Source of the DNA: Ceratotherium simum simum
Lineage: Eukaryota; Chordata; Mammalia; Perissodactyla; Rhinocerotidae
Assembly (NCBI RefSeq): GCF_000283155.1
Contig: NW_004454160.1
Span: 9,192,157-9,256,156, forward strand
DNA length: 64,000 bases
Direction of reading: 5' to 3'
In this document: one piece after another, positions 11,721 to 23,699 of the stretch
Numbering within the stretch: position 1 is the first letter of the stretch
Layout of the letters: each line of letters begins with the position of its first letter
The notes under the pieces: model-generated
Seen by the model: the letters and a program-made list of their open reading frames with translations, nothing else
Told to the model about the DNA's origin: nothing
The model's database searches: none
Made by a program: the position numbers and the translations under genes

Positions 11721-14230
11721 CAGCTCTCATGATAGTAAAGTGAAAGGCCTTGTGGACTAGGAGGCGAAGACACACATGTCATCAAAACAGGGGAGGTTAC
11801 CTTCCACCATGGCAGGAGGGTTTGCACCCAATTCATTAAGAAGTGTCATCACATTTGTTAGCTAGAAGGTAAAAACAAGGCCCTGCTATAAACATTTAGG
11901 ATCAGTGGTTGCTCTATCCAGACTTCATTCCTCCTCCTTCTGGTATTTAGATAAAGTGCGTGGGGGTCAATCAGGATTTATAGTTGGCCCACGTGAAATC
12001 GGGGCCTGAGGCCTGACTCCTGCGGGGACTGGGGAGACACCCAATGTCAGTGATTAGAAGCCTGGGGTTGTGATGAAGAGGAGGGTGGGTTGTGGAGAGA
12101 CCCAAGGCATTTTGAGAAATCATGGCTCCAAAGACAGGAAGCTCTCCAGCAAAGGCCAGGAAAATTGCCCAGTGGGCCTTCCGCCCATAGAAGGAAGAGG
12201 AGAGGCCAGAGAGGGGCTTGTGCCGAGGGAGGGACCAATGACGTAGGTACGGCAGGGAGCTAACCATCCCACTGGAACCTCACACCAGCAAGCCCGCCCC
12301 AGTCTCTGTCCTCACCTGGCTCCATCCTCACACCACTTCTCACCAGTTGTACGTCCTGGAGCAGATCCCCCTGCCTGTCTGCTTCAATTTCTTCTGCTGT
12401 GAGATGCGATGAATACCTGCCTTGTGGGGTTGCTGTATTAATTTAGTGAGGTGGAGTGTGCAAGGAGCTTTGCACACTATAAAGAAAAACACAAATAATG
12501 TCTTTATTGGAACACTCATAGGTTTTAAAGGAGAAGAGGATTCAATTGGGTACCGCCCAGGGATATTCTATGGGAGTGGATTGAATTCAGGCAGTTGGTG
12601 GTCTATCCTTGTCTCCCTTGACCTTAATTCTCACTTCTTTGATTTTCTTCTCAATCTGAGGTTGCTGGCTAACCACTGCTTGAAGGGGGTCCCACCAGGT
12701 TCTCCTTCCTTCTCCTTTTCTTTCTCAGCCTGCATCCTTAGTGGCAGTGGAAATGTGCTGCCACCTGGTGACAAGGCTGAGCATAGCGCCCCTGCAGGGA
12801 CACAGGAATAAGCCTTTCAGACGCTTGAGGCTGATGCTGGGAAACCATGACCTCCTCACCTTCTGAGTCTTTAGAACCTGGAATGAATTTAGAGTTAGCT
12901 GAGCCCTTCTCTAGATATTCCACTAGGGCCCAGAGGCCTTGGGACACACTTGATGTGGGTGGGGGTCTGGTGGGTGGGGCCTGGGTGCCTGGAGCAGTTC
13001 CTCTTCCTTGGGCAGGATTTCCTGTTGCTCAGAGTGCAGGAAACTTGACCTCTCCCTCCTGCCTCTCACTGGCTTTGAGTCTCCTGAACTCAGACTGTAG
13101 CCCTTGGGAGCCCTGGCTCCTTGGCCACCGCTGGGGTGGCTCACGTCACTGGGCCCTAGTAAGAAGCCCCCTGGGGACAGCGGCTCCAGATCAGCCCCTG
13201 GAGCAAGCCGTCTGAAGGGCCCATCCTCCTCCCTCTGCGCTGACTGAGAGGCAGAGAGGGAGGGGCACTGGGAGAGGGGAGTAAGGGCAGGCCCCCTTCC
13301 TGGAGTGGCTCTGAGCTCTCATCCTTTCTAAGCCTCAGCTGTTGGCTAGCAACAACAGAGCCATGTAAAAATATAAGGCTTTGGGGAAGTGGCGATAGGG
13401 CCAAGAGGAAGTGAGCCAACTGATTTTCTGCAACTCTGCAGGCAGCAGTCAGTCAGTGAGAGCCAGCCCCAGGCAGAAGCCTCCACCTTCTGCCCGCCAG
13501 ACATCCTGTCTCAGCACCACCTGTACCAGTTCTGGGGCTCCAGAGGCCTTTCCTGGGCCCCTAGTAACACGCGTCTTGTTATTGCAGCCTAGGTGCTGGG
13601 GTTTCCCAAGGCTTTTCCGAGAAGCTGCAAAGGATCAGACGAACTGTCTCTGGCCAACCACTCAGGATGTTAAGCAGAACCCCAAGGGCAAGGTTGCAGA
13701 CTTGTGGTTGAGTTGTGTCCAGTTCCACCAGCCCAAGGAGGCTCCAGGCCAGGGTGTGGGCCAGGTGAGGGCTTTCCCCAGGCCTCCAGAGGCTTTTCCT
13801 GCAATTCAGGCCCATGATTCCTCCCAGATCTCTGCCTCTCCTGCCTCCTCATGGGAGTTCAGGTTCTTTTGGTAGAACTGAAACAGACATGGTCCTTCTG
13901 TTAGATGGGAAAATCCCCTGAGCCACGTTTCACTTATAATTTACTAAAAAAAATTTTTTTTTGGCACATTGATCCAATGAAAGGTTTTCTTTCTGGCCCG
14001 GAGCTCCCCTTGGGGCCCCAGCCCCATCAGTGGCCTCGTACAAGTGTCTCTCCTGTTCCTCCATCTCTTCTTGACTCAGAGCTGGACCCACGTTGCACTT
14101 GAGCTCTGTCCCCGTAGTCTTGGTCGCCAATTTCTTTTCCAGATATAAGGTTAGAACCTCCTGTTGATAATATGACAATGTCAAATCCAGGGCCTCTTTG
14201 TATTTGTGAAAGCTTCGTATGGTGGTTCAC
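11721..14230. other. Intergenic, one probable MIR, otherwise nothing recognised
   Basis: A MIR-like segment lies at about 12310-12500 (TGTCCTGGAGCAGATC-like core, then CTGCTGTGAGATGCGATGAA). The rest is unrecognised. Frames up to 154 codons (13411-13875) overlap antisense frames of similar length and have the composition of random GC-rich DNA, so no gene is called. Confidence 0.45.
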
Positions 14231-14234
14231 TTGC

Positions 14235-14470
14235 TCATTCATCTGCCAAAGGCTGTGGGTCAGAACCTGGGCTCTGAAGCCAGGAGCCTGGGTTGGAATG
14301 CAGCTCTGCCACTTCCTAACTGTGCAAACCTGGGCAAATTATTTAACACTTGTGAGCCTCAGTTTGCTCAACTGAGTAACAGTTGATAGTATCTATGTCA
14401 TCAGAGAACATTGAATGAGACCATGTAAGTAAAATGCTTAATATTAGTAACTGATATAATGGAAAGTGCT
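14235..14470 (+). repeat. MIR SINE
   Basis: Contains GCAGCTCTGCCACTTCCTAA, CTGGGCAAATTATTTAACAC and GTGAGCCTCAGTTTGCTCAA, the MIR core in sense orientation. Confidence 0.8.
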
Positions 14471-14539
14471 TAAGAGGCCCTGGTTGATTTATTGGTGTTA
14501 TACACTCAATGCTGACTTGATGGCCCCTGGTTCACTGAG

Positions 14540-14910
14540 GTCCCTTTCTGTTCATTCATTTCTCAGTATACTGAGCGCCTTCTTTCTGCCAGGCATTGTG
14601 ATGGGGGCTGGAAATGCAGAGATGAGAAGTGGAGGTCCCTGCCCTCCATGAGCTTAGAGGATAACAGGGGAGGGCTGTATAAACACAGCATGTTGGGGTC
14701 CCAGAGGGGGCGGTGTCTGGGAAGTTTACTCAAGGTCCTGCTTGAAGGAAAAGTGCCTGTGTTCTAGGTGGGCATGGCGGAGAAGGGCCTTCCTAACTGG
14801 AAAAGCGGGGAACCGAGGGGAGCAGAGGTGAAAGAGCAGGCCTCAGAGCCGCCAGTGCTCAGCATGGGTGCGCTTATGGTTTCTGGGGAAACCAGGCAGC
14901 AGGACACTGT
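14540..14910 (-). mobile_element. L2 LINE 3' fragment, antisense
   Basis: Contains TTCATTCATTTCTCAGTATA, TTTCTGCCAGGCATTGTGAT and GGTCCCTGCCCTCCATGAGC, the antisense L2 3' end seen repeatedly in this window. Confidence 0.6.
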
Positions 14911-17060
14911 GGGGGCTGGGAGACCCCATCGCCATTTCAAGAATGGGGGCAACTTGGAGGCTGTGGGGGGACTCACATCTGGGGATGGGTTAGGAGGCTG
15001 AGGCGTCTCTATGTGAGAGATGATAAGGGAACTTACTTAACCAAGATTGGCTGTGGGTTCTGGCGGGGGAATGGATAAGTGAGGTGACAGGCCACCGTGG
15101 CCTCTCTGTCCTCTGTGCCCCACTGCCCTTTGGTGTTCAATCTAGAGTGAAAAGGACACTCAGGGCCCATCCTAGGCCAAAATGTTAAGTGACTGTGAAA
15201 GCCTTTCCCCTCACCCCTCAAATTGCCCCCTGAGCAGCAATGGGCTCTACTCAGAAAATGTAAGGACAGGGCTTCCCATGTTCACAGAGAGGAAATTCCC
15301 CAGATATGTGCAGAGAATTCTGGAAACAGAATTCCCATATGGGAAGAGGTGGCAAGGTTGGTGGCTGCAGGTGTGTCCCCCGCCTCTCCATTATCCTGTG
15401 GTTTATTCTCTCACGGCTATCCTCTCCCCAGCACGCTGCTCTTGTGACTAGTGCTTGGACAAAACCCCTCTCTTTGTTGTCTCTAACCAGCTGAGATGGG
15501 CTGGTCCCAAGAGGACTCACCTGGGTCCTAAAGGAGAAGAAAGGGGCAAGAATCCAAAAACACATGCCAGTCAGTTTCCAGCTCCAGCTGTCAAATCTGT
15601 CCCTAACACCTCGGTCCACTTCTGGTGGGCTGGATCCATCACTCAGGCACTTTTCCTGGCCTCCACCGCCTTTTCCTTCCCACCAGCTTCTGGCCCATAA
15701 CCACACAAGGGCCCCTCTCTCTTTCTTCCCAAATGCAGGAGCTGTCCATTGTCTGTCCAGCTCTCAAACATAGAACAAACGTCTGTGCTCCTCTCTGCCA
15801 CGGGCCCCCTCCCTCTGGCCTTGGCCACCAGGGCAGACCTGGGGCTGCCACGCGCTCCAGGAAATCACTCCTTGGCTGTACAATTGCCACAACCAGGCAA
15901 TAGGACTCGTCCCTACACCAGAGGGTCTTTCTCTTATATAAGGTTATTTGGTGCTACTGGTGGTTGAGGGTCGAGGGGAGGGTACATTTTTTACAGTGAG
16001 TCACTAAGATTCAGCGATTGCTTTAGTGAGAAGCACTTGTGTGGGTAGCACGCAGCCTCTTAGAAATCACTCTCTGTGGCTTCCTTCTCCCCAGCAGAGA
16101 TAAAGAAAGCAGTGGCAGTAGAGACATTCATGAGAGGCCACACTAGAGGCTGGCAAAGCCTCACAAGTTCCCACAGTGCAGGGATGTGGGTAGAGCTAAC
16201 ACCGAAAAGTGCCAGAGACACAGAAATGCAGTTGGAAAGGGCTCCCCCTTCATGCCTGGGGAGTTCACTCAGGGCGAAATGGCAAGTCTAGTGGGGATAA
16301 GCAAGGCTTCAGACAGACTTGGGCCGACTTGGGATGCTGCGGGGGATCAGTGGGTGATGTAAAAGCAGAACAACCGAAGAAGACCCTGGCAGGCCCCGTG
16401 CTGAGGCATCTCGCTGGTGCCCCATGAAAAGTGTTAGTAAACAGCAGAATGACACTGTTGTTATCGTTGAATTTTATTTTTGGCTGTACATAGATTGGTG
16501 TGTAAGGTAAATATTATAAACCCTTCAATCCACTGTGTGGGCTTCCTTTTGCTGTCTCTCTAAATAACCCCTTTGGGCGTCACTGAGAAACCCTTGAACT
16601 AGGTACCCCAAATAACGATTGCATTCAAGTGTCTGGTTCCCAGGAGTTGAGACCAGGTGAGCCACTTCAGGGACAGGGTGTGATTCCCAGCAGACACTTG
16701 TTCCTGCAGGGTGGGGGTGGGGTGTGGGGCACGAGGGGAGGAGGGTATGCCATGTGATTATGGGCACATGGTGCCCTTTCCCTCTGTTCTGCATGGCTGG
16801 TCATCCTGTTGTCCTGTTGTTCCTCAAATAGATTTGACACAGGCTGGTTGCTAGTGTGGAGGCCTGGTGGGTATGTGGGCGGAGAAGGGGAGACGGAGGG
16901 TCAGCAGCTGTGGTGCTTATGCGAGGTGCTGAAGTTTTGCTCTTCTGAGCAGGGAATCTTAGCTTATCCCTTTGCAAAAGATCTTTGATACAAAGGCTGG
17001 GTTCCAGCTGTGCCCAGCAAAGAGTCAACTTATGCGGCCGAATTCTCAGTGCTTGCTGTT
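14911..17060. other. Intergenic, nothing recognised
   Basis: No exon, RNA gene or nameable repeat was supported. Frames of up to 151 codons (15251-15706, minus) are mirrored by comparable frames on the other strand and look like chance. Confidence 0.45.
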
Positions 17061-17079
17061 CTGCACTGTCTTTGCCTGT

Positions 17080-17405
17080 TCAGGCTGATATAACAAAATA
17101 CCAAAGGCTGCATGGCTTATAAACAACAGAAATTTGTTTCTCATAGTTCTGGAGGCTGGGAAGTCCAAGATCAAGGCAGCAGCAGAATCATGTTTGATGA
17201 AGACCCACGTCTTGGTTCATAGATGGTGGAAAGGACAAGAGAAATCTGTGGGATCTCCTAAGAACACTATTCCCATTCATGAGAGCTTCACCCTCATGAC
17301 CTAATAATCTCCCAAAGGCCCCACCTCCAAATATCATCACCCTGAGCATCAGATCTCAATGTATCAATTCTGGAGGGACACAAACATTCAGCCTATTGAA
17401 TGCAT
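17080..17405 (-). mobile_element. MLT1-type MaLR solo LTR, antisense
   Basis: Reverse-complement MLT1 signature: AACAACAGAAATTTGTTTCT, CTGGAGGCTGGGAAGTCCAA, then GACACAAACATTCAGCC near the end. LTR only; no internal retroviral coding sequence was seen. Confidence 0.65.
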
Positions 17406-18090
17406 TAAGAAAGAATAAGTTCTGGCTAAGGTTAGAGGCTGCCACCAAAGTCTATTGCTTGTTCCTCTGTGGTCTCCCTTTGCTTCTCTGTGCTAAGCTA
17501 GCAGAAAGCCAGAATATTACGCAGTCAGTGCTCCCAGCTCCTCTCCCACCCAGTGCTGCACTTTCATCCGGTCCCTGAGTCAATGAATGTTGAGCCTTCT
17601 CCATGACACTCACACCCCCTCCTCTGTTCTTTCCATCTTGCTGAGTGTTCTTGGCTCTGTGCTTCCTCTTGGCCCATCTCACTTCCTGAAACACCCCTGA
17701 AGAGGGCTGCTTATCTTGATGGAGCTTGAGTAGCCCTACGGAGGCAGGGGAAGGCAGAGGCCTTGAGCGTGTCTGTCTGGGGAACTAAGAGCAGCAGCAC
17801 TTTCAGATTCAGCCCACATAGAACTGTCCCCCAGGATTCCAGGAACCCGGGGATGTGTGGCCTGCAAAGGGGCTGGAAGTAATTGCCTTGTGATGGGATC
17901 TTTCTAAGGAGAAGGAGTCCTCTAAGAGAGCCCCCACCAGAGAAGAGAAGGAATGGTTAAGTTGTGAGTTTTAGACTGTTGCTGCTGCACCTGGAGCTCT
18001 GGCAAGATGTCTGGCAAGAGCTAGGCTCACTGGCCCACACGGATCCTGTTGGCATGCCTGTCTCCTGGGAGGCTCCTCTGGGAAAGCAAG
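17406..18090 (+). promoter_or_regulatory. ADORA3 5' flank and probable 5'UTR with upstream ATGs
   Basis: This 685 bp stretch precedes the ADORA3 start codon. The transcription start cannot be fixed from sequence, and no strong TATA box or CpG island stands out. Two upstream ATGs lie close to the receptor start. One at 18007 opens a five-codon frame ending TAG at 18022-18024. One at 18054 opens a 53-codon frame that overlaps the receptor start out of frame and ends TAG at 18213-18215. If both are in the mRNA they could lower receptor translation. Confidence 0.45.
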
Positions 18091-18440
18091 ATGCCTGTCA
18101 ACAGCACTGCCCTGTCGTTGGCCACCATTACCTACATCACTGTGGAGATTCTCATTGGGCTCTGCGCCATAGTGGGCAACGTGATGGTCATCTGGGTGGT
18201 CAAGCTGAACCCTAGCCTGCAGACCACCACCTTCTATTTCATTGTCTCCCTAGCCCTGGCTGACATTGCTGTTGGCGTCCTGGTCATGCCTTTGGCCGTT
18301 GTCGTTAGCCTGGGCATCACGACCCACTTTTACAGCTGTCTTCTCATGACCTGCCTGCTACTGGTCTTCACCCACGCCTCCATCATGTCCTTGCTAGCCA
18401 TTGCTGTGGATCGATACCTGCGGGTCAAGCTCACGATCAG
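18091..18440 (+). CDS. ADORA3: ADORA3 coding exon 1, shared with the predicted TMIGD3 fusion
   Basis: Codes residues 1-116 plus two bases of codon 117 (AG). It covers the N terminus, TM1, TM2, TM3 and DRY. The donor is AG|GTAACC at 18441. The exon ends in phase 2, which suits both ADORA3 exon 2 (AG|A TAC) and the first TMIGD3 exon (AG|A TCC). Confidence 0.95.
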
Positions 18441-20729
18441 GTAACCTGCTTGAGAGGGGTGGTGTGCGGCAGTGATAGAGGTGCCTGGGAAGTGGGGCTA
18501 CAAAGTTCAGATCCCAGACTCTTTGAGTGAAAACAAATCCAAGTTGGCCTCTGCACTTGAAAGAGGGCACTCACTTTCTTCTAACCATTTGGTGTGTGAG
18601 AGGTTTAGCAACAATGAGCTGAGATTCGGGAACTAGAAAAAGAAGAATGCTCCCATCGCTCTCCACTGACTCTGGGAGTGTACGTTTGATCCCCTGAGGA
18701 AGCTAAAGATGATGAAAGCTTGATGCATTTTTAATTAGTAAAAAATGCTCTTGGCTTTTAGAAATGATAGAAATCTACTAGATAAAATAAGGAGCAGACA
18801 CATAAGAATAAGAGGAGCTAAATTGATGGTTCTGTTCTTGGCCAATGTAGGTTATTGTAAAGTTATTTTAACTTTGCTTCCTCTTCCTTGTTGAGAAGGG
18901 GGTCAAAAGATTTCTCCTTTGCAAAAAGTAGTAACAACCGTTCCTGTGACCATGTGAACAGAACGTCCTGCCAAATGGAGAAATCTGATTGCCCAGGTGT
19001 CCTGAACTGCGTCTCCTCCTGTCTCATGTTTCTCCTCCCTCCTCCCGGGGAAAGAGCCTGGTGAGGGAGCTACAAACAAGCTTTTGATACAAACAAGCCT
19101 GGGTTCAAAACCTAGATCTTGAGATCTGATCTTGGGCAGGTTATTTAACTTTCTCTGCTTCAGTTTCTCATCTTCTCATAGTGGTTAAGATGCTCTGAAC
19201 TCAGACCTCTTTTCACTTTTAGCTCCACCACTTCTAGCTTGCACAAGTTACTTACTTGTCTGTTTCATTTTTTTCACTTATAAAATGGGAATAATAATTA
19301 CACCTTCCTCATATGAGTAAATGAGTTAACCCATGTAAATCTCTTAGAAAAAATGCCTGGCACACAGTTGATGCTCAATAAATGGTAGCTATAACTACTA
19401 TTATTTTCACTATTACCATTAATGAAATGGAGATTATCATAAAATATCTCCAGTTTGTTGTGGGATTTCTTTGAGATAAAGTCTACTGAGTACATAGTTA
19501 GTACTTAACGAGATCAGTTTCCTTCTTCCAGTCTATATAGGATGTTGTCAGGAAGGATGGTTTAAGGAGAAATGGTGACTCTCATTGGATGAGGCTTTGA
19601 AGGTCCCAGAAGCACTTCAACACGACCTTTGCAACTCCATAGACTAAACATTAAGTGTGGATGCCAGTGCAAACAGAGACATGGGGGCATGCACACATTG
19701 AGGGGAAAAGAGGGAGAGGCACAGTATAATTTATGGGCATCAGCACAATAGCCAAAATAAACACTTGAGCACAGGAGGCAAACGTGCTTTGAGGGGATCA
19801 TTTCTCACCAGGTAGGTGGTTCTAGGGACTTAGATAACTCTTACCTCCCAGGAATTGGGCTGGAAATAGAGCTGTGAGTGGTGCGTGCAAGCACGTGACT
19901 CTAGGCAACATATTCTTGATCCATTCTAGATAGTACTTCTTTAGAAGAGTCCCCAGAGAAGTTTGCTGGATTTTTCTCCAATCATTGTCTGCTCATGTTG
20001 TCTTCATATCCAGCAGAGTTCAGCTGAAATCACCATAGAATACCAATGCTCTCCAGTCCCAGCTCCCCCCATCCTTTAGCACTTCCTGCTGTGAGCTCAC
20101 TGACTCTCTTCCATTCAAACAGATACAGGAGGGTCACCACTCAAAGAAGAATATGGTTGGCCCTGGGCCTTTGCTGGCTGGTATCATTCCTGGTGGGATT
20201 GACCCCCATGTTTGGCTGGAACATGAAACTGACCTCAGGGTACTACAGAAATGTCACCTTCCTTTCATGCCAATTCCGTTCCGTCGTGAGGATGGACTAC
20301 ATGGTCTACTTCAGCTTCTTCACTTGGATTTTCATCCCCCTGGTTGTCATGAGTGCCATCTATCTTGACATCTTCTACGTCATCCGGAACAAACTCAATC
20401 TGAACTTTTCTGGCTCCAAAGAGACAGGAGCATTTTATGGACGGGAGTTCAAGACAGCCAAGTCTCTGTTTCTGGTTCTCTTCTTGTTTGCTTTGTCCTG
20501 GCTGCCTTTATCCATCATCAACTGTATCATATACTTTAATGGTGAGGTACCACAAATTGTGATGTACTTGGGCATCCTGCTGTCCCATGCTAACTCCATG
20601 ATGAACCCTATCGTCTATGCTTGTAAAATAAAGAAGTTCAAGGAAACCTATTTCTTGATCCTCAAAGCCTGTATGATCTGCCAATCCTCTGATTCCTTGG
20701 ATCCAAGCATTGAGCAGACTTCTGAGTAG
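18091..20729 (+). CDS. ADORA3: Adenosine receptor A3 (two coding exons)
   Basis: Class A GPCR that binds extracellular adenosine and couples mainly to Gi at the plasma membrane (family knowledge). The coding sequence is the join of 18091-18440 and 20123-20729. It totals 957 nt and 318 residues, the length of human A3. Visible landmarks are the N4-S-T glycosylation site, N30 in TM1, D58 in TM2, C83 and C166 for the extracellular disulfide, DRY at 107-109, F168 in the second extracellular loop, the SWLP motif of TM6, [12 protein letters not shown] in TM7, and tail cysteines in LKACMIC for possible palmitoylation. The ATG at 18091 is chosen because it gives MPVNSTALS, like other A3 receptors; the longer frame upstream starts at TTG, not ATG. 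Compared with human as remembered, the residue pair after NPIVY is Ala-Cys rather than Ala-Tyr. The intron is 1682 bp. Coding exon 1 can also be spliced to TMIGD3 (see findings). Confidence 0.97.
18441..20122 (+). other. ADORA3 intron
   Basis: A GT-AG intron between the donor at 18441 and the acceptor AG at 20121-20122. It holds MIR-like SINE fragments at about 19090-19400, including TGCCTGGCACACAGTTGATG and CTCAATAAATGGTAGC. The rest is unrecognised. Confidence 0.85.
20123..20729 (+). CDS. ADORA3: ADORA3 coding exon 2
   Basis: Starts after the acceptor CATTCAAACAG and completes codon 117 as AGA (Arg). Codes TM4-TM7 and the C-terminal tail to the TAG at 20727-20729. It contains the N160-V-T sequon, C166 and F168 of ECL2, the TM6 SWLP and the TM7 NPIVY motif. 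Confidence 0.96.
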
Positions 20730-21255
20730 TTAGCCATGAGAAATGACTCTCCATCCCATTCACCTTCAGATTCAGCATCAACAAACACTTGAGGGCCTAT
20801 CCACCTGGGCCAGAGGCTTTCACATCCTTGATTCCTTCCACTGAGGTGGGGAACATTTGGCTCGCTGCCTCCAATTTTACTTTTCCTACTACTCTCTTCC
20901 TTTAATTCTATTTTTTTTCCTTGTCCTTCTCTAATTCAATTTTATGGATGCCTGACTTGAGGACAATGTTCTGTAGTTATTACTGCCTATGTTCCTCCTT
21001 CCCAAACAGGAGGAGAAGTCATGGAATCTGAAGGATGCCTCATTGACTTGCTGACAGAAGACACCAATGGAGCTGGACATATACATGATGGTGATTCAGT
21101 TCTCCTCCATCGTGGAACTAAGCAGAGAACCCTGCTCTCAGCAGATGCTGGGAGATGGTGGGAACAGAAGGAGTGAACTGAGTTTAAGGGGAACTTAAAC
21201 TGCTGAATTCACCCATAAATGTATTTGAGTAAATAAAAGATGATAGCTAACTGTT
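20730..21255 (+). terminator. ADORA3 3'UTR and polyadenylation signal
   Basis: AATAAA at 21232-21237 lies about 500 bp after the stop, followed by a GT-rich stretch (TAACTGTTGTATAGCTC). This makes a plausible cleavage site near 21250-21260. The 3'UTR carries no recognised repeat. Confidence 0.65.
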
Positions 21256-21524
21256 GTATAGCTCTTTGCTGGGTCTTGGCACTCAGCCTGCTTGCTACCT
21301 GGAGCCATGTGGCATGTTCACCTGTGTGAATTCTGGGCCCTTCATCCCTTGCCCCAGAACACCATGCTCCTTTTTCCTGGGCTGATCAGAACATTTGTCA
21401 ACTTTATGAACCATTAATCCATTGTTAGAGAAGGAATGATTCTCTCTCTAGAGCTGAGTCCTAATCATTTCCTCTGGTGTTTCATTTTAATGGGAGTGGT
21501 GAGGATGGGGCAAAAAGAGACACT

Positions 21525-21735
21525 GGGTAGATACTATTTGTTGAGCACTTCCTATGCACTAAGCACCATGCATAATCATCTCTTTTGGTCCTGACAATTC
21601 TTTAAGGTAGGTACCACCATTATTATCATCTCCATTTTGCAGAAGAAAAAACTGAGGCACAGAGAGGTTAAGTGACTTGTCCATAGTCACACAATTAACA
21701 AGAAGTAGAGCCAGGATTTAAACTCAGCCCTGCCT
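21525..21735 (-). repeat. MIR SINE, antisense
   Basis: Contains TGAGCACTTCCTATGCACTA, CCATTTTGCAGAAGAAAAAA and AGAGGTTAAGTGACTTGTCC, the antisense MIR order. Confidence 0.8.
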
Positions 21736-22830
21736 TATGGGAGAACCCAAGCTTCCCACCACCTATTCTCAGACATGAAGAGGGACTTGTAACTTCTCCA
21801 AACTCCAAACTCTCAAGTTCACCTATTGAATAATTAGCAGATACGTGGGTACAATCTACGGTTTGTATACTTGAGGACTGCTGGGGTTTTTTGCCTTAGC
21901 TGCTATTGTTGATCTCATTAATCAGGACACCAGACAGGGGTGGAGTTCCGGTCCCATCATTGGAGTGTTGAGCATGGCTCTGGGGATTCAACGTGGCAGC
22001 TCCACTGTAGTCTACTCAAATTTGCAGCTGTGGACTCTCATTCCCAAGACAATAAATATATGAACTTAACGAGAGCAGCAAGATGCAGATTTCAGTGAAA
22101 CCATGTCAAAGAGGATGATGTACTGAAAATGTTTCTTATTAATTCTTAGCCAGTCCTGAAAGTTTATCCTAACCCCAATCTTAGGCCAGAGCCCGATAAC
22201 CATGGTTATCTTGTTAACATTTCATTTCAGCAAAGGTCCTTATTTCTCCTCCTGTTACCCCAAGAAGAATCAGCACTATCTGGGCAGTTAAAAAACTTGC
22301 ACATACTTTCCTAGCAATGCAAAACGGAGTTGGTGGCTCCACCCACCCTCTTCCCAGCACCACTCACAATGGTATCTTAGAGGCAGAGGCCTGGAATACA
22401 GCCCACTGTTCCTGTGGGTCCTGGATGTGGGTGGTTACTTCAGTCCTGACAATCTCCCCTTCAACATTTTAGGGGATCTTTTTTCTTTAAAAATATAAGC
22501 TCTCCACTCCTTCCCAAATTTTTTTTCCTAATGATATCCCCTTATTTGAGTTAAGGCTTTTCTCTCTAAATTACTTTTTGTGTTTAGTTAAAATACCCCT
22601 CCAGGATGAGGCCCTGGGTTTACTCTGGGGCTCTGGTCACCCCGGCACACTGTCTTGCCCAGGAACCATCTGCCCAGTTGGAGACTTGAAAGAAGTGCTG
22701 GTTAGTTGTCAGTGCCACATAATCTTCACACAGCGCTTTTTAATTTACAATCTCTAACCTAGTTGCTATAGCAACACTTGCACCTGCCTTTTTTGGAAAC
22801 CTGATTTAAAGTGACCCCTTCCCTCAAAAC
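21736..22830. other. Intergenic between ADORA3 and TMIGD3, nothing recognised
   Basis: No exon or named repeat was identified. A transcript splicing ADORA3 exon 1 to TMIGD3 would span it as intron. Confidence 0.5.
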
Positions 22831-22843
22831 AAAACAGCAGCCT

Positions 22844-23149
22844 GGGGCCAGCCCCTGGCTTAGCGGTTAAGTGTGCGCGCTCCGCTACTGGCGGCCCAGG
22901 GTTCCAATCCTGGGCGCGCACAGACTCACTGCTTCTCCGGCCATGTTGAGGCCGCGTCCCACATACAGCAACTAGAAGGATGTGCAACTATGACATACGA
23001 CTATCTACTGGGGCTTTGGGGGGAAAAAAAAAAGGAGGAGGATTGGCAATAGATGTTAGCTCAGAGCCGGTCTTCCTCAGCAAAAAGAGGAGGATTAGCA
23101 CGGATGTTAGCCCAGGGCTGATCTTCCCCACCAAAAAAAAAAAAAAATT
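22844..23149 (+). mobile_element. ERE SINE (equine tRNA-Ser-derived), sense
   Basis: Begins GGGGCCAGCCCCTGGCTTAG, with the tRNA-like box A (TTAGCGGTTAAGTG) and box B (GGTTCCAATCC). It continues through CAGCAACTAGAAGGATGTGC and ends in an A-rich tail at 23133-23147. A 13 bp target-site duplication, AAAACAGCAGCCT, lies at 22831-22843 and 23150-23162. It is the only one of the six ERE copies in sense orientation. Confidence 0.92.
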
Positions 23150-23162
23150 AAAACAGCAGCCT

Positions 23163-23690
23163 ATCCTGGTCATTTGGTGTCATCAGATGAGCTGTAGCTC
23201 CTGAGTTTCAGAAAGACTTTGTTTTCATTTTTCTTTTCTCTCGTTCTCTTCCTTCTTCGCCTTCTCTTTCTTTTTCTTTCTGATGGCTTCTGCTTAGCAA
23301 ACCCACTGAGGGTTTGCAGGGAGTTGTATTTTTTTTTTTGGTCAAATGGGGATCTCCTGAGCTAAGGGGTTCCACCAGCCCAGAAGAAGCCCTTAACATG
23401 AAAACTCCTTTTGGAGTGGACTCAAAAAAATGAACCGAGAGTCATCGGCGAGCAGCTTGGGTAGAAGTGGCGAGACCCACCCTGGTTTCAGGTTTAGAGA
23501 TTATGTCACGGGAGTCTCTCCGAGGTCGTCTCTTGGCTAGCTGCCTTCAGCTAAACAGTAAAGGGTGGCTGTTGGGTTTTATTCTAAAGGAATAAGGTAA
23601 AAAGACCTCAAACAAAACCGAGGTTTGCTTCCTCGTTCCTCATGTGAATTCACTGGAAAGGTAGATGTTGAGTAGCTGGGCTTATTTACC
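23163..23690. other. Intergenic, CT-rich tract, nothing else recognised
   Basis: Contains a pyrimidine-rich tract at about 23217-23283 and a T run at 23329-23339. No gene or named repeat was recognised. Confidence 0.45.
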
Positions 23691-23699
23691 CAATTTTTT

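Noticed and set aside
13411..13875. 154-codon open frame upstream of ADORA3
   Set aside because: Low-complexity, proline- and serine-rich translation with comparable antisense frames, and no similarity I recognise.
15251..15706. 151-codon minus-strand frame
   Set aside because: Overlapped by several plus-strand frames of similar size, with no known domain; typical of GC-rich noncoding DNA.
18049..18090. Upstream extension of ADORA3 by 14 residues
   Set aside because: The extended frame starts at TTG, not ATG, and the extra residues match no A3 receptor. The ATG at 18091 gives the known [13 protein letters not shown] start and the 318-residue length.
22844..22930. A tRNA-Ser gene
   Set aside because: Box A and box B are present, but the sequence is the head of an ERE SINE with a poly(A) tail and target-site duplication. 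The same holds for the other five copies.
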